Assembly: GCF_943733665.1 (NCBI RefSeq)
Contig: NZ_OX030782.1
Location: forward strand, 1,260,001 to 1,324,000
DNA length: 64,000 nt
Direction of reading: 5' to 3'
Origin: Aquimarina sp. Aq107
GTDB lineage: Bacteria; Bacteroidota; Bacteroidia; Flavobacteriales; Flavobacteriaceae
In this document: positions 46,594-55,463 of the stretch, in pieces
Layout of the letters: every line of letters starts with the position of its first letter
Numbering within the stretch: the first letter of the stretch is position 1
The notes under the pieces: generated by a model
Databases searched by the model: none
Told to the model about the DNA's origin: nothing
The model's input: only the letters and a program-made list of their open reading frames with translations
Position numbers and translations under genes: made by a program

Positions 46594-47127
46594 ATGAAAA
46601 AGTTTGTAATCATACTATTAGTAGCATTTGTACCATATATTTCTATTGCACAAAGCAATTTTGATAAATACGAAGACATGAACGATGTGTCATCTATTGT
46701 GGTAACTAGTAAAATGTTTAAATTATTAAGCAAGATGGATCTAGAAAGTAATGATCCTGAAATTAAGGATTATGTGAATCTAGTAGAAAATATTGAAAAC
46801 ATTAAAATCTTTGTTACCGAAAAAAATGAAATAGGTCAGAAGATGAAAGCAGATGTGCAAAAGTATCTTAAGAGTACTTCATTAGATGAACTAATGCGTT
46901 TTAAAAGCGATGGAAAAAACGTAAAGTTTTACTCTAAGCCTGGTAAAAATGATAATTACGTTACTGAATTATTTATGTTTTTAGAAGGAATGGAAAATGA
47001 TGGAGGTCCTAATACAGTAGTAATGACTATTACTGGAGATATTGATCTAAGACAAGTTTCTAAAATTGCAGATCACTTAAATGTTCCTGGAGGAGAGGAA
47101 CTTAAGAAAGTGAATAAGAGAAATTAA
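46594..47127 (+). CDS. DUF4252 secreted protein
   Basis: A 177-residue protein with a signal peptide (about residues 1-20, ending SIAQ) and a DUF4252 domain: a helix-rich first half with VSSIVVTSKMFKLLSKMD, then a beta segment VVMTITGDIDLRQVSKIADHL. No function is known for the family. It follows the putative anti-sigma gene by 49 bases and is probably the first output of the ECF operon. A paralogue lies at 47240. Confidence 0.85.
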   Translation: MKKFVIILLVAFVPYISIAQSNFDKYEDMNDVSSIVVTSKMFKLLSKMDLESNDPEIKDYVNLVENIENIKIFVTEKNEIGQKMKADVQKYLKSTSLDELMRFKSDGKNVKFYSKPGKNDNYVTELFMFLEGMENDGGPNTVVMTITGDIDLRQVSKIADHLNVPGGEELKKVNKRN

Positions 47128-47154
47128 GCTTATATTTTAGTTTAAGTTACACCC

Positions 47155-47188
47155 AAGCTTCTTTAGGTAGAAATACCTAAGGAAGCTT
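47155..47188 (+). other. 15-bp intergenic hairpin with GAAA loop
   Basis: AAGCTTCTTTAGGTA pairs with TACCTAAGGAAGCTT around a four-base GAAA loop (one G:T pair). No T-run follows, so it is not a standard terminator. It sits between the two DUF4252 genes and probably affects mRNA stability or processing. Confidence 0.75.
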
Positions 47189-47239
47189 ATCATCAATCAA
47201 ATCAACCTGTTCGGCTTGTACGAATAAAAACCAATTAAA

Positions 47240-47788
47240 ATGAAAAATATAATAAAACTAACGTTAGTAGTCTTCGGGATGCTATTAATAAGTTGTAATA
47301 GTGAAACATCACTCCAAAGGTATTTTGTGGATCATCAAGGTGATGCAGATTTTGTTGCAGTAGACCTAGCAACAAGTCTACTAGATGCTAGAACTAAAAA
47401 AGTAAATCTTTCTGATGACGAGAGAGAAGCGCTAGAAAGTATCAAAAAAGTTAATTTCTTAGCATTACCTCTTAAAGAAGGAACAGAAACAAGGTACGAA
47501 GAAGAAAAAGCAAAGATTAATACAATACTAGATGCTAATAAGTACGAAACCTTAATGAGGTTTGGTTCTAATGGAACCAAAGCAGTGTTAAAGTATCAAG
47601 GAGAGGAAGATAATATTGATGAAATGATTGTATTTGCTTCTAATGGAGATCGAGGTTTAGCTTTAGTGAGAGTGTTAGGTGATGATATGAAACCAGGAAA
47701 CGTTGCGAAACTGATGAATGCAATTGATAAAGGAGATGTAGATATTGGAGCTATAAAAGATATTTTAGGAGATGTAAAAATCGACTAA
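47240..47788 (+). CDS. DUF4252 lipoprotein
   Basis: A 182-residue protein with a lipoprotein signal (VFGMLLISC) and a DUF4252-like domain similar in layout to the protein at 46594: LATSLLDARTKKVNLSDDE, a YETLMRFGSNG segment, and a late ALVRVLGDDMKPGNVAKLMN. It is probably the lipid-anchored partner of the secreted paralogue, and ends the ECF operon at a strong terminator. Confidence 0.83.
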   Translation: MKNIIKLTLVVFGMLLISCNSETSLQRYFVDHQGDADFVAVDLATSLLDARTKKVNLSDDEREALESIKKVNFLALPLKEGTETRYEEEKAKINTILDANKYETLMRFGSNGTKAVLKYQGEEDNIDEMIVFASNGDRGLALVRVLGDDMKPGNVAKLMNAIDKGDVDIGAIKDILGDVKID

Positions 47789-47810
47789 TAACTACTATCA
47801 ATGATCAAAC

Positions 47811-47847
47811 AAAAAAAGCTTCGACTTATATGGTCGAAGCTTTTTTT
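47811..47847. terminator. Bidirectional terminator after the ECF operon
   Basis: AAAAAAAGCTTCGAC and GTCGAAGCTTTTTTT form a long stem around a short TTATATG loop, flanked by A and T runs. It can also end the minus-strand peptide gene at 47854. Confidence 0.92.
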
Positions 47848-47853
47848 GTTCTT

Positions 47854-48006
47854 TTAAATTGGAATGATTATCCACCACCACCATGAAGAACCTCCACCAT
47901 TTTCTCCACCTTCATCATGATCTATTTCCTCATCTTCTTGACTACCACCACCTTTGATTGTTATCAAATTTTTAATTTCGTGTTTTTTAAACTTTTCCAA
48001 CTTCAT
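47854..48006 (-). CDS. Short GG-motif peptide, candidate RiPP/bacteriocin-like precursor
   Basis: A 50-residue frame with an ATG start. A basic, helical leader-like part MKLEKFKKHEIKNLITIKGG ends in a Gly-Gly-Gly motif at 19-21, the usual cut site for C39-type peptidase transporters. The core is acidic and Gly-rich (SQEDEEIDHDEGGENGGG) and ends in the striking SSWWWWIIIPI. It has no Cys. A terminator lies directly downstream and a clear gene-free region upstream. No modification enzyme or transporter is adjacent. Coding is inferred from composition, start, and the GG motif. Confidence 0.6.
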   Translation of the reverse strand: MKLEKFKKHEIKNLITIKGGGSQEDEEIDHDEGGENGGGSSWWWWIIIPI

Positions 48007-48098
48007 ACTTTTTAAATTTTAATTTAATATTCCGTTTCTAAAATAGGAAAAATAATTTAAGGGAATTTATGTGAAAGTCAAAAAATAATTCTAATCAA

Positions 48099-49442
48099 CT
48101 ATATTCCTGTATAATTAGATGGAGTGATGGCTTTTAGTTCTGTTTTAATCGTATCAGAAACCTCAAGCGTCTCTATAAATTCTGAAATAGAATTTTGATT
48201 TATTGCAGCATTCGTTCTTGTAAGTCCTTTTAATGCTTCGTATGGATTAGGGTATCCTTCTCTTCTTAAAATGGTTTGGATAGCCTCTGCAACTACGGCC
48301 CAGTTATTTTCGAGGTCCTGAGCAAACTTTTCTTCGTTAAGTAATAACTTGTTTAACCCTTTTAGAGTAGCCTGAAAAGCAATTAATGTATGTCCAAAAG
48401 GAACACCTACATTTCTTAGTACAGTACTGTCTGTTAGATCTCGCTGTAATCTACTCACAGGTAGTTTAGCAGATAAATGCTCGAATAAAGCATTAGCAAT
48501 ACCAATGTTTCCTTCGCTATTTTCAAAATCAATCGGGTTTACTTTATGCGGCATAGCAGAAGATCCAACTTCGCCTTTTTTGATTTTTTGTTTGAAATAA
48601 TCCATAGACACGTACGTCCATACATCACGATCCAAATCTAATATAATGGTATTAATACGTTTTAATCCATCAAACAAAGCTGCCATATGATCATAATGCT
48701 CAATCTGAGTTGTTGGGAAAGAGTGATGTAATCCTAGTTTTTCTTGTACAAAACGAGTTCCAAAATCTTTCCAATCAATTGAAGGATATGCAACTTTGTG
48801 AGCATTATAGTTACCTGTAGCTCCGCCAAATTTAGCAGCACTTGGGATATCATTTAATAAATCAAATTGAGCTTCTAATCTAGTTACGTATACCTGAAAC
48901 TCTTTTCCTAATCGAGTAGGAGATGCAGGTTGCCCATGTGTACGAGCTAACATAGAGACATCAGACCATTCTTCTATTAATGATTTTAGTTTAGCTAATA
49001 ATTCTAAATATTGTGGAATATAGACATCACCAATAGATTCTTTAATACTTAAAGGAATCGCCGTGTTATTAATATCCTGAGAGGTTAAACCAAAATGTAT
49101 AAACTCTTTATATTCCTGTAAACCTAGATTATCAAATTTTTCTTTTATAAAATATTCAACCGCTTTTACATCGTGGTTGGTAACTTTTTCTATGTCCTTT
49201 ATGGCTTGCGCGTCTTCTGTAGAAAATTCTGTGTAGATTTCTCTTAATTTTCCAAAAATCGCTGTGTCAATATCTTTTAATTGTGGTAATGGAATCTCGC
49301 ATAAAGCAATAAAGTATTCTATTTCTACCAATACACGATACTTTATTAAGGCTTCTTCGCTAAAATATGTGCTTAATGATTGTGTTTTAGAAGCATAACG
49401 ACCATCAATTGGCGAAATAGCTTGCAGAGGAGATAATGACAT
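48099..49442 (-). CDS. purB: Adenylosuccinate lyase
   Basis: A 447-residue fumarase-superfamily enzyme. SPIDGRYASKTQSLS is at the N-terminus, FIHFGLTSQDINNTA is the conserved Thr-Ser block, and the signature GSSAMPHKVNPIDFENSEGN carries the catalytic Ser. It splits SAICAR and adenylosuccinate in purine synthesis. The length is typical of the E. coli type. The HEAT-like gene at 49602 lies 159 bases upstream on the same strand. Confidence 0.97.
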   Translation of the reverse strand: MSLSPLQAISPIDGRYASKTQSLSTYFSEEALIKYRVLVEIEYFIALCEIPLPQLKDIDTAIFGKLREIYTEFSTEDAQAIKDIEKVTNHDVKAVEYFIKEKFDNLGLQEYKEFIHFGLTSQDINNTAIPLSIKESIGDVYIPQYLELLAKLKSLIEEWSDVSMLARTHGQPASPTRLGKEFQVYVTRLEAQFDLLNDIPSAAKFGGATGNYNAHKVAYPSIDWKDFGTRFVQEKLGLHHSFPTTQIEHYDHMAALFDGLKRINTIILDLDRDVWTYVSMDYFKQKIKKGEVGSSAMPHKVNPIDFENSEGNIGIANALFEHLSAKLPVSRLQRDLTDSTVLRNVGVPFGHTLIAFQATLKGLNKLLLNEEKFAQDLENNWAVVAEAIQTILRREGYPNPYEALKGLTRTNAAINQNSISEFIETLEVSDTIKTELKAITPSNYTGI

Positions 49443-49601
49443 AACGTTGATTTTTTGAAAGGTGCAAAGATAATTTATTTAATAAGGAATAACGAAGTAC
49501 AAAGAACGATTTTTTGATTGTCTACATATCAAAGATTAAAATTGAAGATTTATATGAATTTCATAATTATATAGATAGAAATTATGATTTATATTAATTC
49601 T

Positions 49602-50153
49602 CTATATCTTTTTTAAAACCATTCTTGACCGAGCTTTATATGCAGCACTTCCACTATGGTAGTTGTTTTCTAATACAATTTTTAGTTCTGGATGTATCCA
49701 ATCAAATTCAGTTCCAAGAAGATATAAACTAGTCATGGAATAAGCCTTAGGGGCTACTTTCTGATCAGAAATGAGCCAATCAAAACAAGTTTCTGTTATT
49801 TTTTCTAAATGTAATGTTGAGAGCATTTCCCGAACTATAGGTAGTTTCTCTTTATAATAGGCGAGTATTAGGTATTCACATATTTTTGCCATGGGTCGTA
49901 CTGCAGGATCTTGATGAACTTTAGGTATGAGTTCTACAAAGGCATCTATATAAGGTAAAATAGCTTCTAACTTTTTTTTACATAAAAATTCTAACCCCCA
50001 CGATGCTCTACATGAGATCTCATCATCCACTTGATTGCAGATTTCGATAAGTTGAGGTAATAACTCAGGATTTTGCAAGATTAAGTTTGCAAAATGGCTT
50101 CGTTTTTCTCTAGAGTGGTTGGTGTTTTTAATTTCCTCTTCTAGATTAATCAT
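49602..50153 (-). CDS. HEAT/ARM-type helical repeat protein
   Basis: A 183-residue all-helical cytoplasmic protein. Successive amphipathic helix pairs (RASWGLEFLCKKKLEAILPY, AVRPMAKICEYLILAYYKEK) suggest HEAT-like repeats. No catalytic motif is present. In flavobacteria such proteins adjacent to purB are often mislabelled as adenylosuccinate lyase; there is no lyase signature here. It lies 25 bases downstream of the sirtuin gene on the same strand. Confidence 0.7.
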   Translation of the reverse strand: MINLEEEIKNTNHSREKRSHFANLILQNPELLPQLIEICNQVDDEISCRASWGLEFLCKKKLEAILPYIDAFVELIPKVHQDPAVRPMAKICEYLILAYYKEKLPIVREMLSTLHLEKITETCFDWLISDQKVAPKAYSMTSLYLLGTEFDWIHPELKIVLENNYHSGSAAYKARSRMVLKKI

Positions 50154-50178
50154 GAATTCTAAATTATATGGCGATACA

Positions 50179-50856
50179 CTATCCAGCTAATTCTTGTACC
50201 ACTTTTGGGACACCAATTGTAGCTTTATCTGCTAATATGGTTAGATTTTTTTTTGGAGAAATAGCAGGTTTAGGGTCTATAAAATATATCGGTGTATCCG
50301 TAGGAGCAAATTGTACCAAACTAGCGGCCGGGTATACTTGCATAGAAGTTCCTATAATAATAAGAATATCTGCTTGTTCTGTGATTTTTATAGCTTTATC
50401 CAGCATAGGTACCTCTTCTCCGAACCAAACAATGTGTGGTCGTAACTGAGAATTATGCTCACATAAGTCACCAAGATTAAGATCTGTTTTCCAATCTAAA
50501 ACTAAATTCTCATCAAATTGACTTCGGACTTTTAAGAGTTCTCCGTGTAAGTGCACTACATTGCTGCTTCCAGCACGTTCGTGTAAGTCATCTACATTTT
50601 GTGTTACAATGGTAACTTTATGTGTTTTCTCCAGTTCTACTAGTGCTAGATGCCCTTGGTTAGGACTTACGGTTGGTAACTGACTTCGTCTTTTGTTATA
50701 GAAATCTAATACTAATTTGGGGTTGTTATTCCATCCGATTGGGGAGGCGACTTCCATAATATCATGACCTTCCCATAATCCATTAGCATCTCTAAAGGTA
50801 TTAATACCACTTTCTGCACTAATTCCTGCGCCCGTGAGCACAACTACGTTTTTCAT
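50179..50856 (-). CDS. cobB: Sir2-family NAD-dependent protein deacylase
   Basis: A 225-residue sirtuin. GAGISAESGINTFRD is the NAD site, TQNVDDLHERAGS and VHLHGEL hold the catalytic Asn/Asp and His, and IIGTSMQVYPAASL is conserved. LDFYNKRRSQL contains the Tyr-x-x-Arg pair of the class III (SIRT5/E. coli CobB) group, which prefers succinyl-type acyl groups. Zinc-site cysteines are mostly missing, as is common in that class. The name cobB here means the deacylase, not a cobalamin enzyme. Confidence 0.92.
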   Translation of the reverse strand: MKNVVVLTGAGISAESGINTFRDANGLWEGHDIMEVASPIGWNNNPKLVLDFYNKRRSQLPTVSPNQGHLALVELEKTHKVTIVTQNVDDLHERAGSSNVVHLHGELLKVRSQFDENLVLDWKTDLNLGDLCEHNSQLRPHIVWFGEEVPMLDKAIKITEQADILIIIGTSMQVYPAASLVQFAPTDTPIYFIDPKPAISPKKNLTILADKATIGVPKVVQELAG

Positions 50857-51293
50857 TAGAATTTGTTTTTCTAAAACTATTTAAAATATTTTAATTGTAG
50901 ATCTGTTTCTAAATAAAATAATGGAATTCATGGATAGAATGATTTATGAAAATTAGATGTAAACTGTAAATATTTGATTATTAGTAGTTGTATGAAACTT
51001 CGGATTATCCTGTGTTTTCTGGGTTAATTTCGCTTTTTTCTGGTCATATATACTAATTTCTTTCTTTTTTCGTTTAGAGAATCTAAACCCCATAAACCGA
51101 TAACATGCAATATATTTCGATCAAAGAAATCTCCTTAAACCCCGTAAATAGTACGACTCCGTATTAATATTGTGGTTTTACCGTAACCTAAATATTATTA
51201 AAAAACATAACTTGTAGTCAGTAAATGTGTACAATTTTTTTTTGAATACTGACAGTATTTAATAACCAACGCTAACCTTTAATTGTTTACCTC
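50857..51293. other. Gene-free stretch between cobB and the LytTR regulator
   Basis: I find no gene or clear hairpin in these 437 bases. It must hold the promoters of the two divergent genes; I see no confident promoter motif. Confidence 0.55.
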
Positions 51294-52031
51294 ATGAAAT
51301 ACCCTTACATCATTATTGATAATGATCAGAATTCTGCACGCACAATTCAGATCGCATTAGAAGATCACAATGATTATATCTGTACTGGAATTGCTAAAAA
51401 TGAGCAAGAAGCGTTGGACTTAATTTTAGAAAGAAAACCAAGATTGGTTTTTCTTGAACCGGAAGTTCCGGGAGTTCAATCGTCCAAAACACAGTATAAT
51501 TTATTGTCAGAACTAACCAAGTATATGACAAACTTACCCGAGTTTATCATTATGACTAAAACTACAGATTATGCTATAGAAGGTATACGTAATAGTGTAC
51601 TGGATTATATCCTAAAACCTCTAAGCAAGAGTGATCTTATAAAAACGCTATTAAGGTTCGAGAAGGACTTTGATGAAGTAATGGATAACACACTATGCTT
51701 TAAGTCTTATGGTGATTATCGATTTGTTAATATCGATGAGGTGTTATATCTAAAAGCAGATAATAATACTACGGATTTTATAATGAGCAATGGTAATAAA
51801 GTAGAGGCGTTTAAGACGCTTAAGCATTTTCAGAACTTATTACCAGATCATTTTGTTCGTATCCATAATAGCTATATAATCAATACTAAATATGTATCTA
51901 GGATACATTTTGGTAAAGCGAAATGTGCTATTAAGAACACTAGTGATATGATTCCTTTTTCTAAATCTTATAAGACAAACGTAGAAGAAATCAAGGATAC
52001 ACTAGCAAAAAATAGTTTCTTATATGTGTAG
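51294..52031 (+). CDS. LytTR-family response regulator with Glu in place of the phospho-acceptor Asp
   Basis: This 245-residue protein has a receiver domain (1-120) and a LytTR DNA-binding domain (about 140-240: YGDYRFVNIDEVLYLKADNN, FVRIHNSYIINTKYVSRI). The receiver keeps the Asp pair (Asp9/Asp11), the Thr near 90 and the Lys in YILKPLSKSDL. At the acceptor position, however, it reads LVFLEPEVPG with Glu55. Glu often mimics phospho-Asp, so this regulator may be constitutively active or controlled otherwise. No kinase is adjacent. Confidence 0.9.
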   Translation: MKYPYIIIDNDQNSARTIQIALEDHNDYICTGIAKNEQEALDLILERKPRLVFLEPEVPGVQSSKTQYNLLSELTKYMTNLPEFIIMTKTTDYAIEGIRNSVLDYILKPLSKSDLIKTLLRFEKDFDEVMDNTLCFKSYGDYRFVNIDEVLYLKADNNTTDFIMSNGNKVEAFKTLKHFQNLLPDHFVRIHNSYIINTKYVSRIHFGKAKCAIKNTSDMIPFSKSYKTNVEEIKDTLAKNSFLYV

Positions 52032-52165
52032 TAAAAAGCACTAAGAGACTGATAATGATTAGGATGTTATTTATAAGTATCTAGTAAATGTGTATGATGA
52101 CAGCCAAATTGTTTTATTTGATACTATATCACACAATATCATTTGTATAATAAAACGCAGGTCTA

Positions 52166-52197
52166 GAAAACCTTCCCAATTCGGGGAGGTTTTTTTG
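52166..52197 (+). terminator. Terminator downstream of the LytTR gene
   Basis: AAAACCTTCCC and GGGGAGGTTTT pair around AATTC, followed by T residues. It lies 135 bases after the stop codon. Confidence 0.85.
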
Positions 52198-53025
52198 TTT
52201 TTAATAGAATTAGCTAATAACAAAGGAGGAATTTTCTGTCTGGATTATTTTTGTTTTGATAGCTAAATTTTCTTGTTGATTGGAAGCAAGTGAATTTTGT
52301 GGTTGTATAATTCCCTTATTTTCCTAGGTGCAATTTGTGTTACTTTATCTTTTTGGTTTCATATTTCTGTAATGTTGTTACGTATGTATAAGTTTGTTTT
52401 TTGAATAAAAAAATTCCCGGTGCTATCTGGTGTTTGTTTGTTGTTAGATGGTTTTTGAGACATGGGGATTTTTTCTATTTATTCTGAAGCTAAATACCTA
52501 CAGTTAATAAAGGGAATTTTTTTGTAAAATTTTGGGGAATATCTATAATCCATTCTTTTTCAGGGGTCCAGGTGATTTAGTTCATGAAAAGAACAAAAGA
52601 TTCTTTTTACTTGATTTTTGTTTTTTTTAAGCTTTTTTTATGGTTTTTTTTATCTAAACTAGAAGAGTAATCTATTTCCTACACTTTTTGCTGTTTTTTA
52701 AAATCGGGTCATCTACTCGTATAATCTACCCATCTACTTCTTAGAGGTACCCATCCACTAAACACACCTTAATATATTAGGCGCGAGGGGGCAATCTCCC
52801 TACATTTGTAGTGTACAATTAAGGTTATCAACCTATTACACATTTACTAAAAAGGATATACAAAGAGAAATCTAAGTATTAGCTGGCCAGCGAAATCCTT
52901 AACAACAAAAATTAGAATAGATGAAAGTCCATTCGAGCAGGGCAAAAAAAGTCTTGAAAAGGAAAAATTTTAATAACAAATAATTACAAACCAGAATAAA
53001 ATATAATTATAAAAGATAAACCGTT
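52198..53025. other. Gene-free, T-rich stretch before the small lipoprotein gene
   Basis: Many in-frame stops and T-runs, and no believable gene over about 830 bases. Two short similar phrases, ATCTACTCGTATAATC and ACCCATCTACTTC, and ACCCATCCAC occur near 52705-52760. These could be a promoter/operator region, but I cannot assign them. Confidence 0.5.
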
Positions 53026-53184
53026 ATGAAAGCTATAAAAACTATATTCGCAGTATTATTCGTAAGTTCAATGTTCATCGCTTGTGAGTCAGACAGTATC
53101 AATGAAGAAGTAGGAATTGATGAGGTAGAGTTTGAAAATTTTGCAGGTGAAGAAGATGATGATGAAACAGTACGAGGAAACTAA
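53026..53184 (+). CDS. Very small acidic lipoprotein
   Basis: A 52-residue frame: a signal (MKAIKTIFAVLFVSSMFIAC) with the lipidated Cys at residue 20, then a 32-residue acidic tail ending GEEDDDETVRGN. The signal is textbook. A terminator follows 22 bases after the stop and the TPR-kinase gene begins 106 bases downstream. No family recognised. It may be a ligand or accessory for the neighbouring two-component system, which is speculation. Confidence 0.75.
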   Translation: MKAIKTIFAVLFVSSMFIACESDSINEEVGIDEVEFENFAGEEDDDETVRGN

Positions 53185-53206
53185 AAATTAAATATAAAAT
53201 ATATTT

Positions 53207-53238
53207 AAAAGCTGTTTGTGATATGCAAACGGCTTTTT
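53207..53238 (+). terminator. Terminator after the small lipoprotein
   Basis: AAAAGCTGTTTG and CAAACGGCTTTT pair (one G:T) around TGATATG, followed by T residues. It separates the small lipoprotein from the kinase gene. Confidence 0.85.
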
Positions 53239-53290
53239 TATTTTTCGTATTTTAGTTTGATAATTATACTTACAAAGATTTTAAAGCGAA

Positions 53291-55354
53291 ATGAACTTCC
53301 TTTCAAGAAATAAATCAATTCTATTTTTCATTGTTGTAATCGTTACTTTTTGTTCTTGCGATACAAAAACTACCGATTTCAAAGATGAAGAGTTAAAATA
53401 CAAGTTAATAGATTCACATATAGAAAAATCTAAAGATGAAAGTAAAACTTTAGGAGAAAGAAAGCAAAGTGCTAATACAGCCTATGGATTATATTCCACT
53501 CTTGAAGGAGATACTAAATTAAAACTAAAAAGAATAGAGGAAATTTCTACAATATATTATGATCTAGGGGATTATGAAACTTCTTCAGAAATGGATCAAA
53601 AAATGTTAGATCTGGCTATTTCTATTAAGGATTCATTGTCTATTGCTAAATCGTATTGGTTTAGAGGTATATATTTTAGGAATAGAGAATTGGATAGTGC
53701 CTACAAGAATTTTTATCGCTCTGATAAAATATATAGTGCTTTAGATAATAGTAATTCAATGAATCCTATGGATTATGCTTTTGATCATGGTACAGTTCTT
53801 ATTGACTTAGCAAAACTATGCAGAATGGTTAAGGATTATGGGCAAAGTGAAGACCTCACTATCAGAGCAATCAAAAAATTTGAACTGTCAGGAAATCTTT
53901 CTTATTTACCGTTATCATACAATAATTTAGGAATCGTTGCTAAGCATATGGAGCGTTATGATGATGCTGTAGAGTATTATTCAAGAGTTATAGAATATGC
54001 AAAAAACACGGAAAAGGAAACGTTGTATGCTGCCTTAGGAAATAATAATATAGGAACTGTTTATAAAACAATTAAAGAATATGATAAAGCGGAAGAATAT
54101 TATAAAAAGGCATTATCATTTAAAGATTTTTTGGACAAAAGACCTAAGAGATACGCTAGGTACTTAGACAATCTGGCTTATGTTCAATTTTTATCAGGGA
54201 AGAATGATGAAGATATTCTTGAGGTGTTTAATAAAACCCTCAAAATAAGAGATAGTTTGGAGGATCTGGTTGGTATATCGACCAATACATTGCATTTGGC
54301 TGAATATTATCAATTAAAAGATAATGACAGTATCGCAAAGACATTTGCAGAGAGAGCGCGAGATGCTTCTTCCAAGGTCAATAATAATGTAGAGTTATTG
54401 CAGTCTTATAAATTACTCTCCCAGGTTTCGGGTAGTGGCGAAGGGTTGGTGTATGCTCAAAATTATATTAAACTAAATGATAGTCTTCAAAGAGAGGAGC
54501 GTTTGTTTAAAAATAAATTTGCTAGAATAAAGTTTGAAACTGCAGAAAAGGTTGAGAAAATTGCAGCAATAAGTAGAGAAAATCAATATTTAGTTTTTGC
54601 AATTCTTGGGTTATCTGTATTATCCTTATTGGGATATGTAATTTTTAAACAGCAGCAGAGTAATAAAGAATTACTATTCGAGCAGAATCAGCAACAATCC
54701 AATCAAGAGATTTATCGTTTACTACTTAGTCAGCAATTAAAATTAGAAGAAGGTCGTAAGATGGAGCAACATCGTATGTCCGAGGAGTTGCATGATGGGG
54801 TATTAGGTAGACTATTTGGTGTGCGGTTAAGTCTGGATGGGATCAATCAGCGAGCTAATGATGGATTTACAGATGCCAGGAACAAATATATAGACGAGTT
54901 AAAATCCATAGAACGAGAAATTAGATTGATCTCCCATGATCTTGGTACAGAAACCTTATCACCTGATATAGCGTATGTAGATGTAGTAGAGAGTTTGGTG
55001 AGTGATTTATGTACAGTTCATAAAATGGATTTTGCATTTGCTAATGATGAAAACATAGATTGGGAGACGGTAGATGATCAGAAAAAAGTAAACCTGTTCC
55101 GTATTATACAAGAGTCTTTACAGAATATATTTAAGCACGCTCGTGCAAAAAGCGTAAAAATAAACTTCGATTATGTGGATGATAAAATAAATCTTACTAT
55201 TTTAGATGATGGAATAGGATTCAAAAGCAGTAAGGTCAAAAGAGGAATTGGTTTAAAAAATATTACATCTAGAGTTACTCAAATGGATGGTGTAGTAGAT
55301 TTTATAAGTAATCAGGATTCAGGTACGAAAGTATCTGTTGGTATACCAATTTAA
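53291..55354 (+). CDS. TPR-containing sensor histidine kinase
   Basis: A 687-residue protein. The N-terminus is a signal with a possible lipobox (IVTFCSC). TPR repeats follow (about 80-370, e.g. NNLGIVAKHMERYDDAVEYY and NNIGTVYKTIKEYDKAEEYY), then a membrane helix at about 435-455 and a coiled coil. The HisKA_3 motif EELHDGVLGRLFG has His501. HATPase N-box (ESLQNIFKHARA) and G-box (DDGIGFKS) complete it. Outside TPRs sense a protein or peptide; the response regulator is the next gene. The architecture is common in flavobacteria. Confidence 0.9.
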   Translation: MNFLSRNKSILFFIVVIVTFCSCDTKTTDFKDEELKYKLIDSHIEKSKDESKTLGERKQSANTAYGLYSTLEGDTKLKLKRIEEISTIYYDLGDYETSSEMDQKMLDLAISIKDSLSIAKSYWFRGIYFRNRELDSAYKNFYRSDKIYSALDNSNSMNPMDYAFDHGTVLIDLAKLCRMVKDYGQSEDLTIRAIKKFELSGNLSYLPLSYNNLGIVAKHMERYDDAVEYYSRVIEYAKNTEKETLYAALGNNNIGTVYKTIKEYDKAEEYYKKALSFKDFLDKRPKRYARYLDNLAYVQFLSGKNDEDILEVFNKTLKIRDSLEDLVGISTNTLHLAEYYQLKDNDSIAKTFAERARDASSKVNNNVELLQSYKLLSQVSGSGEGLVYAQNYIKLNDSLQREERLFKNKFARIKFETAEKVEKIAAISRENQYLVFAILGLSVLSLLGYVIFKQQQSNKELLFEQNQQQSNQEIYRLLLSQQLKLEEGRKMEQHRMSEELHDGVLGRLFGVRLSLDGINQRANDGFTDARNKYIDELKSIEREIRLISHDLGTETLSPDIAYVDVVESLVSDLCTVHKMDFAFANDENIDWETVDDQKKVNLFRIIQESLQNIFKHARAKSVKINFDYVDDKINLTILDDGIGFKSSKVKRGIGLKNITSRVTQMDGVVDFISNQDSGTKVSVGIPI

Positions 55355-55463
55355 TTAATGTAAAAAGTTGTCTGATCTGGTTTTCCATATAATAATAGGT
55401 GATAACTATAGTTACTACTATATAGAACCGATAGGATAACAACTGACACACAAAATTTTAAAG

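Noticed and set aside
49602..50153. Second adenylosuccinate lyase
   Set aside because: No lyase signature; the sequence is a short helical-repeat protein, and the real purB is next to it.
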